DNA from: Phytophthora colocasiae
Lineage: Eukaryota; Oomycota; Peronosporomycetes; Peronosporales; Peronosporaceae
Direction: 5' to 3'
Assembly (NCBI GenBank): GCA_018806915.1
Contig: JAGKQI010000052.1
Span: 1,116,001 to 1,180,000 of the forward strand
Length of the DNA stretch: 64,000 nt
Shown here: one piece after another, positions 19,107 through 29,329 of the stretch
How the letters are laid out: each line of letters starts with the position of its first letter
How positions within the stretch are numbered: the stretch's first letter is position 1
Translations under genes and position numbers: made by a program
The notes under the pieces: model-generated
Databases searched by the model: none
Told to the model about the DNA's origin: nothing
Seen by the model: the letters and a program-made list of their open reading frames with translations, nothing else

Positions 19107-20671
19107 CTACACGACAGCTTCACAATTGCTTTCGACGTCGTCACAATACTCCGTGAGCTCGTAGGAAGTATCTGGAATGCTTTCAGCCGTCTCATCGTCG
19201 TCTTTGCGGTTTGTGTCATCGCCAGAAGATTCGCCATTGCCCTCCATTTCGATTTCACTCTCGGAGTCAGACGCAGCGTCAGCTTCAGTGAACATCACTG
19301 GTATTGGAAGGTCAATATGTTCTTTGTGCTGCTCAGAGCTGTGAGAACGCTGTGAACGTTTCCGTTTATTTGCGTTGCATTTTTGCCTCTCTTTCGGCGG
19401 CCTTGAGCAGCTTCGTCTCAAAACCTTGTGAGATGGTCCGAATTGTACGCACAAAGGTTGCAATGTTGGGATGCGGGGTTGGAAATGAGCGGTTCAACTC
19501 ACGATGGAATCGCTCAAGCGGTTTGTTTGTCCTCGCAACGAGGCTGTTCTAGTACCCCCCCCCAAAACAACTTCCACTTGGATCGAGAGTATGAGAGGCC
19601 AGCTTGGATACACCGATATCGAATTGTACGTTTCACCCATCGAATACCCTCTCGGGGCACTAATTTTGGATCAATCACCGTAAGTACATCCAAGACACCT
19701 TTCTCCATTGCGATTCGAACCTGCCGGTCGGGTATCCCGTTCGTAGCTCTCATATGTCTACGGACTGCCTGTTTAAAGTGAAACAAACAGCCGACGACCT
19801 CTGTGTTGGGAAACTTTTTGTCAACAGCGTGAATGAGCGGCAGCTCGAAGTCGCAAACAACGTATGGCTCGAGCTTTTCATCTGTGTGGTAGATCATCTC
19901 CAAAATGTCGAATTACATGTCGTTTGCTTTGGAACTGCATATGACGTAGTGTACAGGAATGAACAGCTCGCTCGCTTGATCATGTACAATTAGCACCATG
20001 CATTGTCTGAACTCAGGTGGCACGCAACGAAAGGTGCCGTCGAAAAACACCGACCCCGTTATACATCAAGAGTTGTCGAAGTTCTGGATGAGCCCAGCCA
20101 AAGAGACGGTCAGGCTTGCTGGTGGGGTCAGCTTTGGGCCGCGATACATGGAACTGGAAAAAGCTCAGCGGTTTACCCTCTACCATCGAGAGAGGTGGGA
20201 CCTCGACAAGCCCTAGCATGTGAGAGCCGTAGTGTTTCTGCCGAGCACGATAAACACGACTGGAGACTGGTTCTTCCGACAGTCCTTTGCGAATTGTATC
20301 GTCGTCCTTGTAGAACTCTGAACGGACTTGTTTCCACAGCTCATGTACAGGACGAGTTAAGTCAAAGATGGCCAGCGTATCAACACGTTCTTTCATCGCC
20401 TTTGTACAATCTTCTATACCAGTCGATGAACACAGAGGTTCGACGCATGTGTGTACGTTAACCAACATGTATCCTTCCACGGCAGGTTTAAGCTCCAAAC
20501 GTGCTTGCATTTCTTGCTTCGGTATACTTTGCACCTGAACACCATATTTACGTTCGAATACCACGCACGCGTGTACTCGAATCCCCGGTGTTTCAGTATC
20601 GTATCAAACTCTCGTTCTCCTGTCGCTAGGGCTATGAGGTTTCTTCCTCTGTCCACGATTTGACTTGCCAT
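19107..20671 (-). pseudogene. MULE-type transposase relic with FLYWCH-like N-terminus
   Basis: Several minus-strand frames add up to a Mutator-like transposase. The first (20671-20530) is FLYWCH-like: REFDTILKHRGFEYTRAW, then VFRCKVYRSKKCKHVW. The middle frame (20564-20013) leads to the MULE domain at 19903-19620, with VVCDFELPLIHAVDKKFP and GCLFHFKQAVRRHM, where the catalytic aspartate and the C/H motif sit. A tail rich in acidic residues ends at 19107. Frame changes occur near 20530, near 20000 and at a run of C near 19553. I found no convincing terminal inverted repeats. It cannot make a functional enzyme. Confidence 0.75.
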
Positions 20672-21296
20672 GACAGTTCGAAGACAAATTCGAAAGTGAT
20701 CTCAATAACGTTCCGTTGCTTCCAGCACAGGAAAAATTGATAGACCGATAAGATAGGTTGCGTATGTGTGGCAGAGGGCTCAAACTCAGGTTCGAAGGTA
20801 TGTGAGCTACTACGTTCCAATTCGAGGAAGTTCTATGCCAGTATATATTTGCATTGCCTTTTACCACCATGGAAGAACGTCACGTAGTGACGCGGACAAA
20901 CGCCACGCGGTGGCACGGGCAGACTCCCCGTACTCGACTTGTGCACACAGACCGTAAAGGCGGCATGGATTCCATGTCGTTAGAAAGAGACACGATCGAA
21001 ATGACGATCTGTATAAACGGCGACCCTCCCTAAGACACAATCCAAAATACGAGCCGACCACTATACGAACCCATATAGAATCTACCGTATCGCAGTTGGG
21101 CAATTTCACAGGGTACGGCATTTGGCAGTGATCTACGTCATCACAATCAAAATAAAGCAAGTTTTGTTTTTTCTAGGTCGAATTGACACGGCGGGCGCTT
21201 TGTGACTGACTCTGCAGACTACGGGAGCTTGATTGTAGTGGAAAGCTTAAAAACATTCTTGAAGGAATTTACAAACAAGAACGTAGCTGGGAATAC
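20672..21296. other. Unassigned spacer
   Basis: No gene recognised. The plus strand near 21480-21535 has a short ATG-initiated frame of about 24 codons with no motif; I see no other structure before the palindrome. Confidence 0.35.
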
Positions 21297-21366
21297 TATA
21301 TATTACACCGAAATACTATGTACTACATAGTATTTCGTAGTACATAGTATTTCGGCGTAATATATA
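21297..21366. repeat. Near-perfect 29 bp palindrome, 12 bp loop
   Basis: The left arm 21297-21325 and right arm 21338-21366 are reverse complements at 28 of 29 positions. The loop CATAGTATTTCG repeats part of the arm, so the core is a triplicated GAAATACTATGTA-type unit in alternating orientation. It lies between the MULE and hAT relics. It could be a MITE remnant or a replication-slippage palindrome. Confidence 0.75.
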
Positions 21367-21785
21367 TGCATCCATTGGGTTAACAGATTTAGTAGCAGCA
21401 GTAGGTAGTAAGGATCAATACACATTTTTTGAGCAGCCGAGAGCGAGCAGCAGACGACAGGGAGCGGATGACGAGCAGCAGCATGACCAAGGACGAGGAG
21501 ATCAACCGGTGGCTTACGTGTCGACTACACCGGCTTTGACCTTGAAGGTATATGACTTTACAATTGAATATCGGAGCAGACTCAAGACAGGCAAGAGAAG
21601 AAGAAGATACGAGAACGGGGCCGGGTTGGAGACTGAGACCCGCCGGTAAGGAATTCAGGTTCGTGACCTTTCACGTGAAGATCGTGGGACTTGAAGAGCT
21701 GCAGCAGTTTGCTGACAGAACGCTACGGTGGGTGCAAGTCAGAAGAAGTAGGATGAGAGCAATCAGTCTAAGATTTGTCGAGTAG

Positions 21786-23105
21786 CTAGCAAAGATATCG
21801 TTCGAGCAGTGCTAAGTGCCGGTATTGGTAATGGGCTGGGAATAAACTGAGTGAGAAGGCGGATTGGTGGTGGTTTAGTATCGTAGCTGTGGCAGTGTCG
21901 GACACAGTAAACTGCGTAATCGCATCAATATTGACGTCGTATAAGTTACTAACACGCGAGCAGATGAGATTCTTCAAGCGGATAGATGTGTGTGAGTCAT
22001 TGCATACGGTGATAACAAGTGCGATCGTTCGGAAGCGCCACCCTTCGTATATGAAGCGAACAGAGGCCCGAATCACACCTGTCTTGTTGCTTGCCGTCGT
22101 CCAGCAGTCATGATGGAGATTCAGGAACATTGAGCCGTTAGAAGCTGCATACTCTTCCAGCAAAAGCTTCTTCACTCCGTTTTGAAAGTCAAGGAAGGCA
22201 TCGTCTAAGTGACCACGGTACGTTCCTACAGCGAGAACCTATGATTTTAGTGACTTTCTGAAGCATCAACTTGAACCCAGGAGTGACAACTGGGTTAAAA
22301 GGTAGACATATTACAGCATTCAATATGAATTAGTCTCTAAACCAGTAGCTGTAGAAGTACTCAAGCTTACCGTCATAAATGAGCCACTGTACGACGAATA
22401 CATTCAGTTGCTGCTGGGTCAGTCCCCAGGTTCTTGGTAGTACACCATGTTGTTTTAACCCCTTCGCGAACACAGTGACTTTGTATGCAATACAAAGTCA
22501 AGACAATTGAAAATGGAAGGTAGCAAAACGCTACCTTCGATGTGTAGCCATTTCGAAGGGTCGGCGACCGTTAAGATGGCTACAACACAGATGGGAGCAA
22601 AACGCTACCTTCGAAGCCTTTTCTGCTATTGGCCAAAAATAAAATTTCAATCTGCGAGTTTCAAAACACGGTAGTGTTTACGCGACCCTTCGACTAGATG
22701 GTAGCATTTTGCTACCTTCGAGTGGGTACAAACATCACCCACTTTTGCAAAGACTGTCGTTGGGGGCAGAATGCTACGATGTTCGCGAAAGGGTTAAATA
22801 TAACCCCACACCACTAGCGACATCCGAAGCGCGAGTCTTGATGCAAACAGTGTCGATTGTAGAGTCAAGTTGACGCTTTGTTCGCTGAGCTTTCTGGTTA
22901 AAAATTGTAGATATTTGTTAGTACTAATGAATGATACAAAACATTTTATATGATCAACTCACCGAACCGAGATAAATGAGTGGATCGTAGCCCTCATAGC
23001 GACACAGCTCATTAGAACACAGGTGCAGAAGTAAAGAAGCGTTGTTCTCCTTTTTGATTGAATTGTTTTTTATACTCACAGCTATAGCAGGTGTCATGCC
23101 GGGTT
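21786..23105 (-). pseudogene. hAT-family transposase relic, interrupted by a MITE
   Basis: At 22175-21786 the minus strand encodes FLNLHHDCWTTASNKTGVIR, VRFIYEGWRFRTIALVITVC, HTS and YDVNIDAITQFTVSDTATA, the hAT transposase core (D-x-W-T, then ...TDNA-like). Upstream pieces LTQQQLNVFVVQWLIYDG (about 22430-22370) and a cysteine-containing N-terminal exon ending YEGYDPLIYLGS (near 22970), followed by a GTGAGT donor, belong to the same gene. A 335 bp piggyBac-like MITE is inserted between them at 22459-22793. Stops and the insertion make it inactive. Confidence 0.7.
22459..22793. mobile_element. piggyBac-type MITE, 335 bp, TTAA flanks
   Basis: TTAA at 22455-22458 and 22794-22797 border 14 bp terminal inverted repeats (CCCCTTCGCGAACA against CCCTTTCGCGAACA, 13 of 14). 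TTAA duplication with CCC-starting ends is the hallmark of the piggyBac superfamily. Inside, GCTACCTTCGA recurs three times in mixed orientation and spacing. No coding capacity. Its ends differ from the autonomous piggyBac element at 40968, so a different transposase probably moved it. Confidence 0.82.
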
Positions 23106-23171
23106 TTGAAAAGCAATTACAAGCATAAAAAGTGAAGCAACAATATCTTAAGTCGCAAAAGGAAAGGAAGG

Positions 23172-23303
23172 AAACTGCAGTTTAATAACTGGTTATTTCC
23201 TGGTTGCTACTACTTAGTTTGGCTATTGAATTCTGAAGGTTTGATTGTATTTTGTGAAATGTTTACTTGGTGGTACATTGACCAGTGAACCACCAGGAGG
23301 CCG
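23172..23303 (-). mobile_element. SINE, internally deleted
   Basis: On the minus strand it begins CGGCCTCCTGGTGGTTCACTG, loses the B-box region, and resumes with AATCAAACCTTCAGAATTCA and AGTAGCAACCAGGAAATAAC. It lies directly next to the 3' end of the Helitron. Confidence 0.7.
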
Positions 23304-23364
23304 TTAAGCAGCAAGAGATGGGATATTATTCACTTTCGGGAGAATAGCAAATGTGAAACGTAGC

Positions 23365-24105
23365 CTAGCGAGGATGCCAGTAACCATCGTTGCCAATGTC
23401 CATACGCCATTTTGTAGTGTCTGGATTTGGTTGTAACTGCTTCAACACACGTTTTTGGAAAGAACGTGACAACGGTAGGCAGCGCAGAAGATGTGCGGAT
23501 CTGACACGAGATGTTCCAACGTAGAGGTGATCAAGCAGCGATTTGGGCGATCCGGGTGTACCCTCCAGATAAAGTAAAACCCTTTTTAGTGTAGCCCCCT
23601 GGGCTTTCCATACCGTCATTACTAGCGCGAGCTCAACTGCAAGTTGAGAGTATCTGATCTTTATTTGTTTTGGCATGAGCGTCCGCGCTAACGTAACGGT
23701 ATACTTGCTTTTGTCATTTACAAGTAGGCCGATTGGAATAATAATACTGTCTTTTCCGTTTTTGGTCCGGCAGTATCTGTTTTCCAAATTGTTTCCAAGT
23801 TGTTTTCGGGAGGCCAGGTTGTTGCTGGCACAACACCACCAGTTTGAGTGATGAGTTGGACATTTATATAGTCAGGTGCTTTCGGAAGATTAATGACAGC
23901 TCCACTTGGTAGTCGTGCACATTGTAGCATCTGCAGGATTTGTTCAGAGTCGCTGACGTTATTCCACGCAAGCGACACAAGCTTACACATAGTCCCATTT
24001 GCAACACCCCATCCAATGTTTCCGTTACCACTATTTTCAGTCCTTGTCGCTTTTCGATGTCGGGGCGTGCCGTAACTGGCACAATGAAGAAGTTTACATT
24101 GTAGC
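23365..24105 (-). pseudogene. Helitron helicase, C-terminal part
   Basis: The segment reads IVPVTARPDIEKRQGLKIVV, then after a frame change GNIGWGVANGTMCKLVSLAW, and ends with MTVWKAQGATLKRVLLYLEG and HLYVGTSRVRSAHLLRCLPL. These are the last motifs (V and VI region) of Helitron PIF1-like helicases. It continues the half that ends at about 29330. Frame changes at about 24060 and 23750 disable it. Confidence 0.78.
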
Positions 24106-24884
24106 CCCACCACGACCAGGGTGTGGCGTGGGGGATGCCCATTGCCTTGGCTGCATAGTGAATCATTGCTGGTGCCATCCTGGTAGTCAATTCACCGCTA
24201 ATGCGTGTGTAACGCTCCACTGCATCGGATCGCCATCGCCCAAACAGCTTTACTGCTAAACTATCGAATCCAGCGTTGAAAAGTGCTGACGCACCGCCGC
24301 TCCGAAGAGAGTGCGAACTGTAATTTGCCGGATCGTGACCTGACAATTTAGCCGCCTGCTTAATCGCATTGACCAAGTCTCGAACTTGCAGATTGCAGCT
24401 TGCATCGACCTTGCACAGTAAGGTATTAGGCCCGGACCCGAGAGACTTGTGGTGGCTTGTCAGGAACCAAGCTGCTAACACAGGGCAGCACCAGTTACAG
24501 CCGGACCTCGCCATTGTTCGACTAGCTCCAACACCAAATTGATCTAACTTACTTCCACGGAATTGTATCACGACCGCGGCAACATTCTGAAGTAGCACAG
24601 TCTTTTCGGCTCTTCAGGCAACCACGTAGAGAATCGCAACCATTCGCACCACTTTGACCACTGTGCCCACGTGCTCGCGTATTGTTTGGACGACGAAGTG
24701 GCCAGAGAATTGGACTGAAGTGACTCGAAAAGTTGGTGTAGAGTTTTCTGCAAGCCGACGGCACTTGTGTCTGTGTCCAACATGTAGAAAAGCTAGTCCA
24801 CCGTGTTAATTCTGGTTCAGTCCATGCTCGTGAAGCTGCGTCCGCCATCCGATTAGTTAGTCCCGGTAGATGCTCCACCGACAC
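24106..24884 (-). pseudogene. Tyrosine recombinase of the DIRS-like element
   Basis: The frame contains YSSHSLRSGGASALFNAGFD and VKLFGRWRSDAVERYTR. The H-x-x-R, the G-R-W in place of H-x-x-W, and the tyrosine eight residues later are the C-terminal catalytic box of tyrosine recombinases. The N-terminal part is read in another frame from about 24700 (LHQLFESLQSNSLATSSSKQ, then TWAQWSKWC). The frame change near 24600 suggests loss of function. It runs into Helitron helicase sequence at about 24105. Confidence 0.72.
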
Positions 24885-26894
24885 GCGTAAGTTGAAGTAC
24901 GCTTCGGCCAGACCAATAGCTCGATTAATCTCCTGACTGAAGTTATTGCGTGAGTGTAGTCTATTGCACTACGATGCAGCAGACACGTTATCCGTCCAGC
25001 ATCTTACGTGGATGGTCCTACCAAAAGCTGGTCGATGCCATTTTCCACCCCATGTCCAGAGAGCAACAACCATACTCAAGTGTTCACGAACATTTATCGA
25101 AAATTCAGCACCATCCGAGCAAACCTGGTCAAAGAGTTCTGCTTCTTCTGCGTCAAATTTTATTTGAAGAAATGAGTCACACGCCGGATCCAGCACAGCT
25201 AGCCCCATGTTAGATGTGTCCATGTACAACTCGACTTGTGGAGATGGACAAACATGGAGAGAGGTAATTCCGCAAGACAACCATGGTTCAAAATTTGCTG
25301 GAACCAAATCAGATCTCTCTTGGCTCCATCTGATAGCTCCACTCTACCAAACCTGGGTGCCGCCGTACATTGAGACTGTAGCCTCTGGTAACATGGCTTC
25401 GCCGTACGCAAACAATTCGACACGTGCCGAAGTGACCCCAGCAGCTTATAAAGCTCAGATTTTGTGGTTGTGCCCTGTTTTGCCATTGCGATAACGCGCT
25501 CTCGAGCCTTGTTGATCTTATCCTGTGGTATTGAGACTGTCCTTCGAACAGTATTCCAGCTCAATCCCAACGCCACTAACTCCGAACTCCAGGGTGAAAA
25601 GTTTGCCTCATTGATAGACCGAGGTCCAAGTACAGCCAACATAGCATGTCGAAGTGTGGCTTCGGCTGTAGTTCTAATCTTTTATCCATATCTGGCTCGA
25701 CCAAGATATGGTCGTCAACCCATTCGTAAGCGAAAAATGGTTCTTCATCGAGAGATTCGGACACTGAAGCTGGTGTGTTGCTACCCAACAACCACGAAAT
25801 TGCACGTCCAAACAAAGCGTAGCATGGCGGCGAGCCAGACCAACCAAATGGCGCTGCCATGTCAATGATGAGAATACCAAGTTCTGGTATGTATGCCGCC
25901 ATCCGAAAAACTTGATTTGACCGCGTTTTTAAATGTCGGAAAGCACCCTTCACGTCACCTTTTAACACACGAATACGCCCTACGTACCCAAGTTTCGCCA
26001 AGTTCTCAATACGACGAGCAATTGTGACTACCGAATCATATCGTACTTTCGGTACGGAATTGACAACGAAAGCATCATGTACAGAGCTTCCCTTGGGGAA
26101 CGATAAGTCGTGAATGGTACGAACTTCGTCTTCCGGACTCCTGTCCTTCTTTTCTACTGCACCGAGAGGGCTGAACACAACGTTTCGCCACTCATCGAGA
26201 AGATCAGAGCTGACGATCATATGCTGACCCGAATCTTGTCCATCACGAAGGCTTTTCGAAAGGGCACGCAGATACCGTCGACATGAACCATGATTCTTCG
26301 GCGGCGGGCGCTTGGGGACTGGGCCATCTCGCCATCCAACATCAATTCCAGTTTTTGCTATTTGCACCAGCAGATCTAGGTGTGGATATCCCTTGAGTAC
26401 TAGCTGCAGACGCTCGGGATCAATGGCTTTGTTGGTCGACTGTCCCGTAAACTCTCACCACGCCAAAATTCTGTGGCTTCCGCTACACTCATTTTGTTGG
26501 TTCGGATAATTTCGGATAACGACTTGCACGCGAGTTCATCGATCGAGTAAGCTTCTGATGCGGATTTTACCAAGGCGCGTTTGAAACCTTGCTGTCGCCC
26601 TCGAGTAATAACTCTTCTCCAAGAGCTTGTTGGATTTTGTTTGCGAATGTCGTGAGAGTCCGGCAAATTGACCGCTGTCATAACGTGATGTACCTGATCT
26701 GCAACGACCCGCATGGGTCGCATCAGACGCCAGATCCGGCATCGACCCCGGTAGGCGCTGATGGAGGAAGGTCCTAGTGTTGCACTTACGTACATCATTG
26801 TTACATTTGTCGAGAAAGACACTGGGACGCTCGCAGTCCGCATGGCCCGTAGTTTGAACATTATCTGTCGTCGAAACCTCGACGACAGAATCAT
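24770..26894 (-). pseudogene. Reverse transcriptase and RNase H of the DIRS-like element
   Basis: The main frame (26367-25576) shows WRNVVFSPLGAVEKKD, the HDLSFP motif, VRVLKGDVKGAFRHL, AAPFGWSGSPPCYALFGRAI and YEWVDDHI, the RT fingers and palm with the VDD active site. The next frame (25642-25199) continues the thumb (NKARERVIAMAKQGTTTKSE, LGSLRHVS). RNase H follows (VELYMDTSNMGLAVLDP, then VREHLSMVVALW, and VEHLPGLTNRMADAASR near 24880). Two frame changes lie near 25600 and 25230. Order and motifs resemble DIRS-type pol. Confidence 0.78.
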
Positions 26895-27517
26895 TCAACA
26901 TGGGGGAGACCCTTAGAATGTCCGTTTTCGTTGTTAAGAACTTTCCCAGTTGATTTAAGGTAGAAGAACGGCGAGAACCACGATCAGTGATTGAATTTCC
27001 AAGCACCTTCGCGGTTGGTACGTGTGACTTCGTTCATGTCGTACTAAAACGGAAGTCTGGTCCTTGGTGGTCGACGACTCGACCCGAATTGATGCAGACA
27101 CAATCTTCATTGTTGCTAGGAAAAATATGATGCTTACATTCTTGATCATGTCTCGCGGTTGTTTGTTTTGCAGGTAAACACGCGCCCGATCCACCTTTAA
27201 GTAGTCATAATTGGTTGTGCTCGGATTTCAGCCCTCCAAAACGCTTCCTAGTCTCTGCTTTGACGACCTCGGGTAACGCTTTCGGGACAAAATGACCACG
27301 ATCGCTGGGACAGCAACCGTCTTCGTCCTCCTGACATCCAGCTTTCGAAAGGAACCTCATGCACAATGTCCGAGATTCGTTAGTGGCTGGGTCTATGTAG
27401 ACTGGGAGGCACTTGAGCACATTCCTTGGCATTCTCCCTGTCGGTTGCTATTGTCACGGATTGGCTGTGCTGGTTGCCTCGTAGTAGAGCGCTTGTCTTC
27501 TGTCCGGTAGAATGCAG

Positions 27518-29195
27518 CTATCGGTCTGCTTTCTTCAGTGCATCCACCTGGCGGTGAAGTTTGACGAACATGAGATCTTGCAGCAACCGATCTTCTGATG
27601 AGCACCGAAGCTGGACTTGGGTAACGTCGCTGTCAGATAATACAGCTTCTCGAAAATCTTCCAGTACATCATTTATCCAGTAGACAACCGAAGGAAGCTC
27701 AGTCTCGTCCCAAGACACTCGCATAAGTGTTTCCTCCGTGAATCGTAGATTAGCCTCTGTAAGACCTATCAGTTCACTGCAGCAGTATTCTCGGGCATAC
27801 ACCAGAAAAATTCTGATTGAGTCTACAACGTCTTCGATGCTCGTAGCTGGAGTAGCTTTAGCAAATTCCGCTGTAGCTGATAAGTTATCAAAGTTGGAGC
27901 CTCCGCCCGGTAGCCATGCCACCCGTTCCTCCGACGAGAGTTTCGCAAAATGCCGAATTGAGAGACCTTTAGACCCGAAGCGAATATCGAAAGCTCTAGT
28001 GCAGATTCCTGGCAGTGCTTTGAACTTCACAGCATCGGACCGGACCAAACCAGAAATAACTACATGCGGGGTCTTACCTCTATGCTTCTCCGACGTAACC
28101 TGCTCGTGGACATACTGTTGATCTGGTTGCGGTGTGAATGAGTATTTCGACGTGTGTTCGGGCTTTCTGCGACCGGAAGGTGCTATGGCTTGTTCCGAAG
28201 TTCTGCTGGCCGTGACTCCCGTTTGGGTATTGTTTCTCCGAATTTCTAAGAATCTTTCCAGCAGATCCGGATCATCTCCGAGCATTTCAACTATCAATGC
28301 GTCTGTATCGAGGGCAGATCGAGGAGAAATGCGACGACGTTGGTGCGGCTCAACTTGTACTCCCACATATGTTTCTGTACCCAGATAACTAGCATCTCTA
28401 TGGCGCTTGGAACTCGGTCGAGGATCCGATAATGGTGCAACAGTGTCTTCTACGTCTTGAGGGCGCAAATCATCATCGAGAAACGGATCAAATAGTTCCA
28501 AACCCTCCTCTGGTCCTGGGATGTCAGCCGTAATATTTTGGGTCGAATCGTCAATGGGCACAATGCAGAACGACGGACCTACATGGTCTGGCACTGGTCG
28601 GCGGCCACCATCTACGAAATACGTGAAATCGACTGCATGTTGAAGTGGGAATTTTACCGTCTTACCGGTACTAGGTTCAACCCATTCACACGGTTGATCG
28701 GGCGCAGGGAAGCTGTCCTCGGTAATTAATCCTTCGAGCATCTCTGCAATATCGTTCGTTGCGACCCCGTTGTTACGTCCGAGTACACGGTCTAAGAGTG
28801 TATTCTGGACATGTTCGATGTCAGACCAGCTCCATTCATCGCGACTGAAGTTAACGCGTTCCAAAAGTAGGACCACCACAGGTGGTACAAGTGATAGACA
28901 GTCCAATGTATTAGTTGAACGGTCACCCGCCGAGCTGTCTGTTACAAGCCCGTCTTCCACCGCGATGACTTGTCCATAGTGAACCTGTCGGTCCACCTCG
29001 ATGGAAACTGGCCGACGCAGGTACGATAATTGTTCTGCAGTGTTTACTTCTCTAGCCGTCACCACGCTTGCCAGTGCAATGTCCCGCGAGATAGCTCCCT
29101 CCCCTCCTTCTAGACTCGCAAATGTCACTTCGTTTTTTGCAACCTGAGTGACCCGAGCGTAAAACGGATGCTCAAACTGCGCCCGGCTTCTTCAG
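27518..29195 (-). CDS. Gag-like ORF of the DIRS-like element
   Basis: A 536-codon frame from a GTG at 29128 stays open upstream to about 29195 without an ATG, so the true start is unclear. The product has an acidic and proline-rich middle, a basic KRHRD segment, and a C-terminal half with RTRGK-like and PGICTRAFDIRFGSKGLSIR motifs that I recognise only as typical of oomycete DIRS-like first ORFs. A separate frame at 27432-27205 adds CMRFLSKAGCQEDEDGCC and RGHFVPK, a possible CCCH zinc finger that would bind RNA. Family identity comes mainly from position before RT. Confidence 0.6.
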
Positions 29196-29329
29196 GGAGA
29201 AGACGCAAATACGAGCGCGATGTGAGGCGAACCATTCTGGAATGCTTAGAAGCAATACGATAGGAAGAAAAGACTTCAGCACGAGTGAGAAAATCTGAAA
29301 CTAACGCTACAGCAGCTTCTACAGACTTG

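Larger units (their letters stand above)
24106..29320 (-). mobile_element. DIRS-like tyrosine-recombinase retrotransposon inserted in the Helitron
   Basis: In 5'-3' order on the minus strand there is a gag-like 536-codon frame, a CCCH-like zinc finger region, reverse transcriptase, RNase H and a tyrosine recombinase. RT plus tyrosine recombinase without LTRs defines the DIRS/Ngaro order, which integrates through a circular intermediate by recombinase rather than integrase. The element sits between two halves of a Helitron helicase. The exact ends and split repeats could not be resolved by eye. Confidence 0.78.

Noticed and set aside
18820..21370. Terminal inverted repeats for the MULE relic
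   Set aside because: The palindrome at 21297 pairs only with itself, and no matching end was seen near 18.8-19.1 kb.
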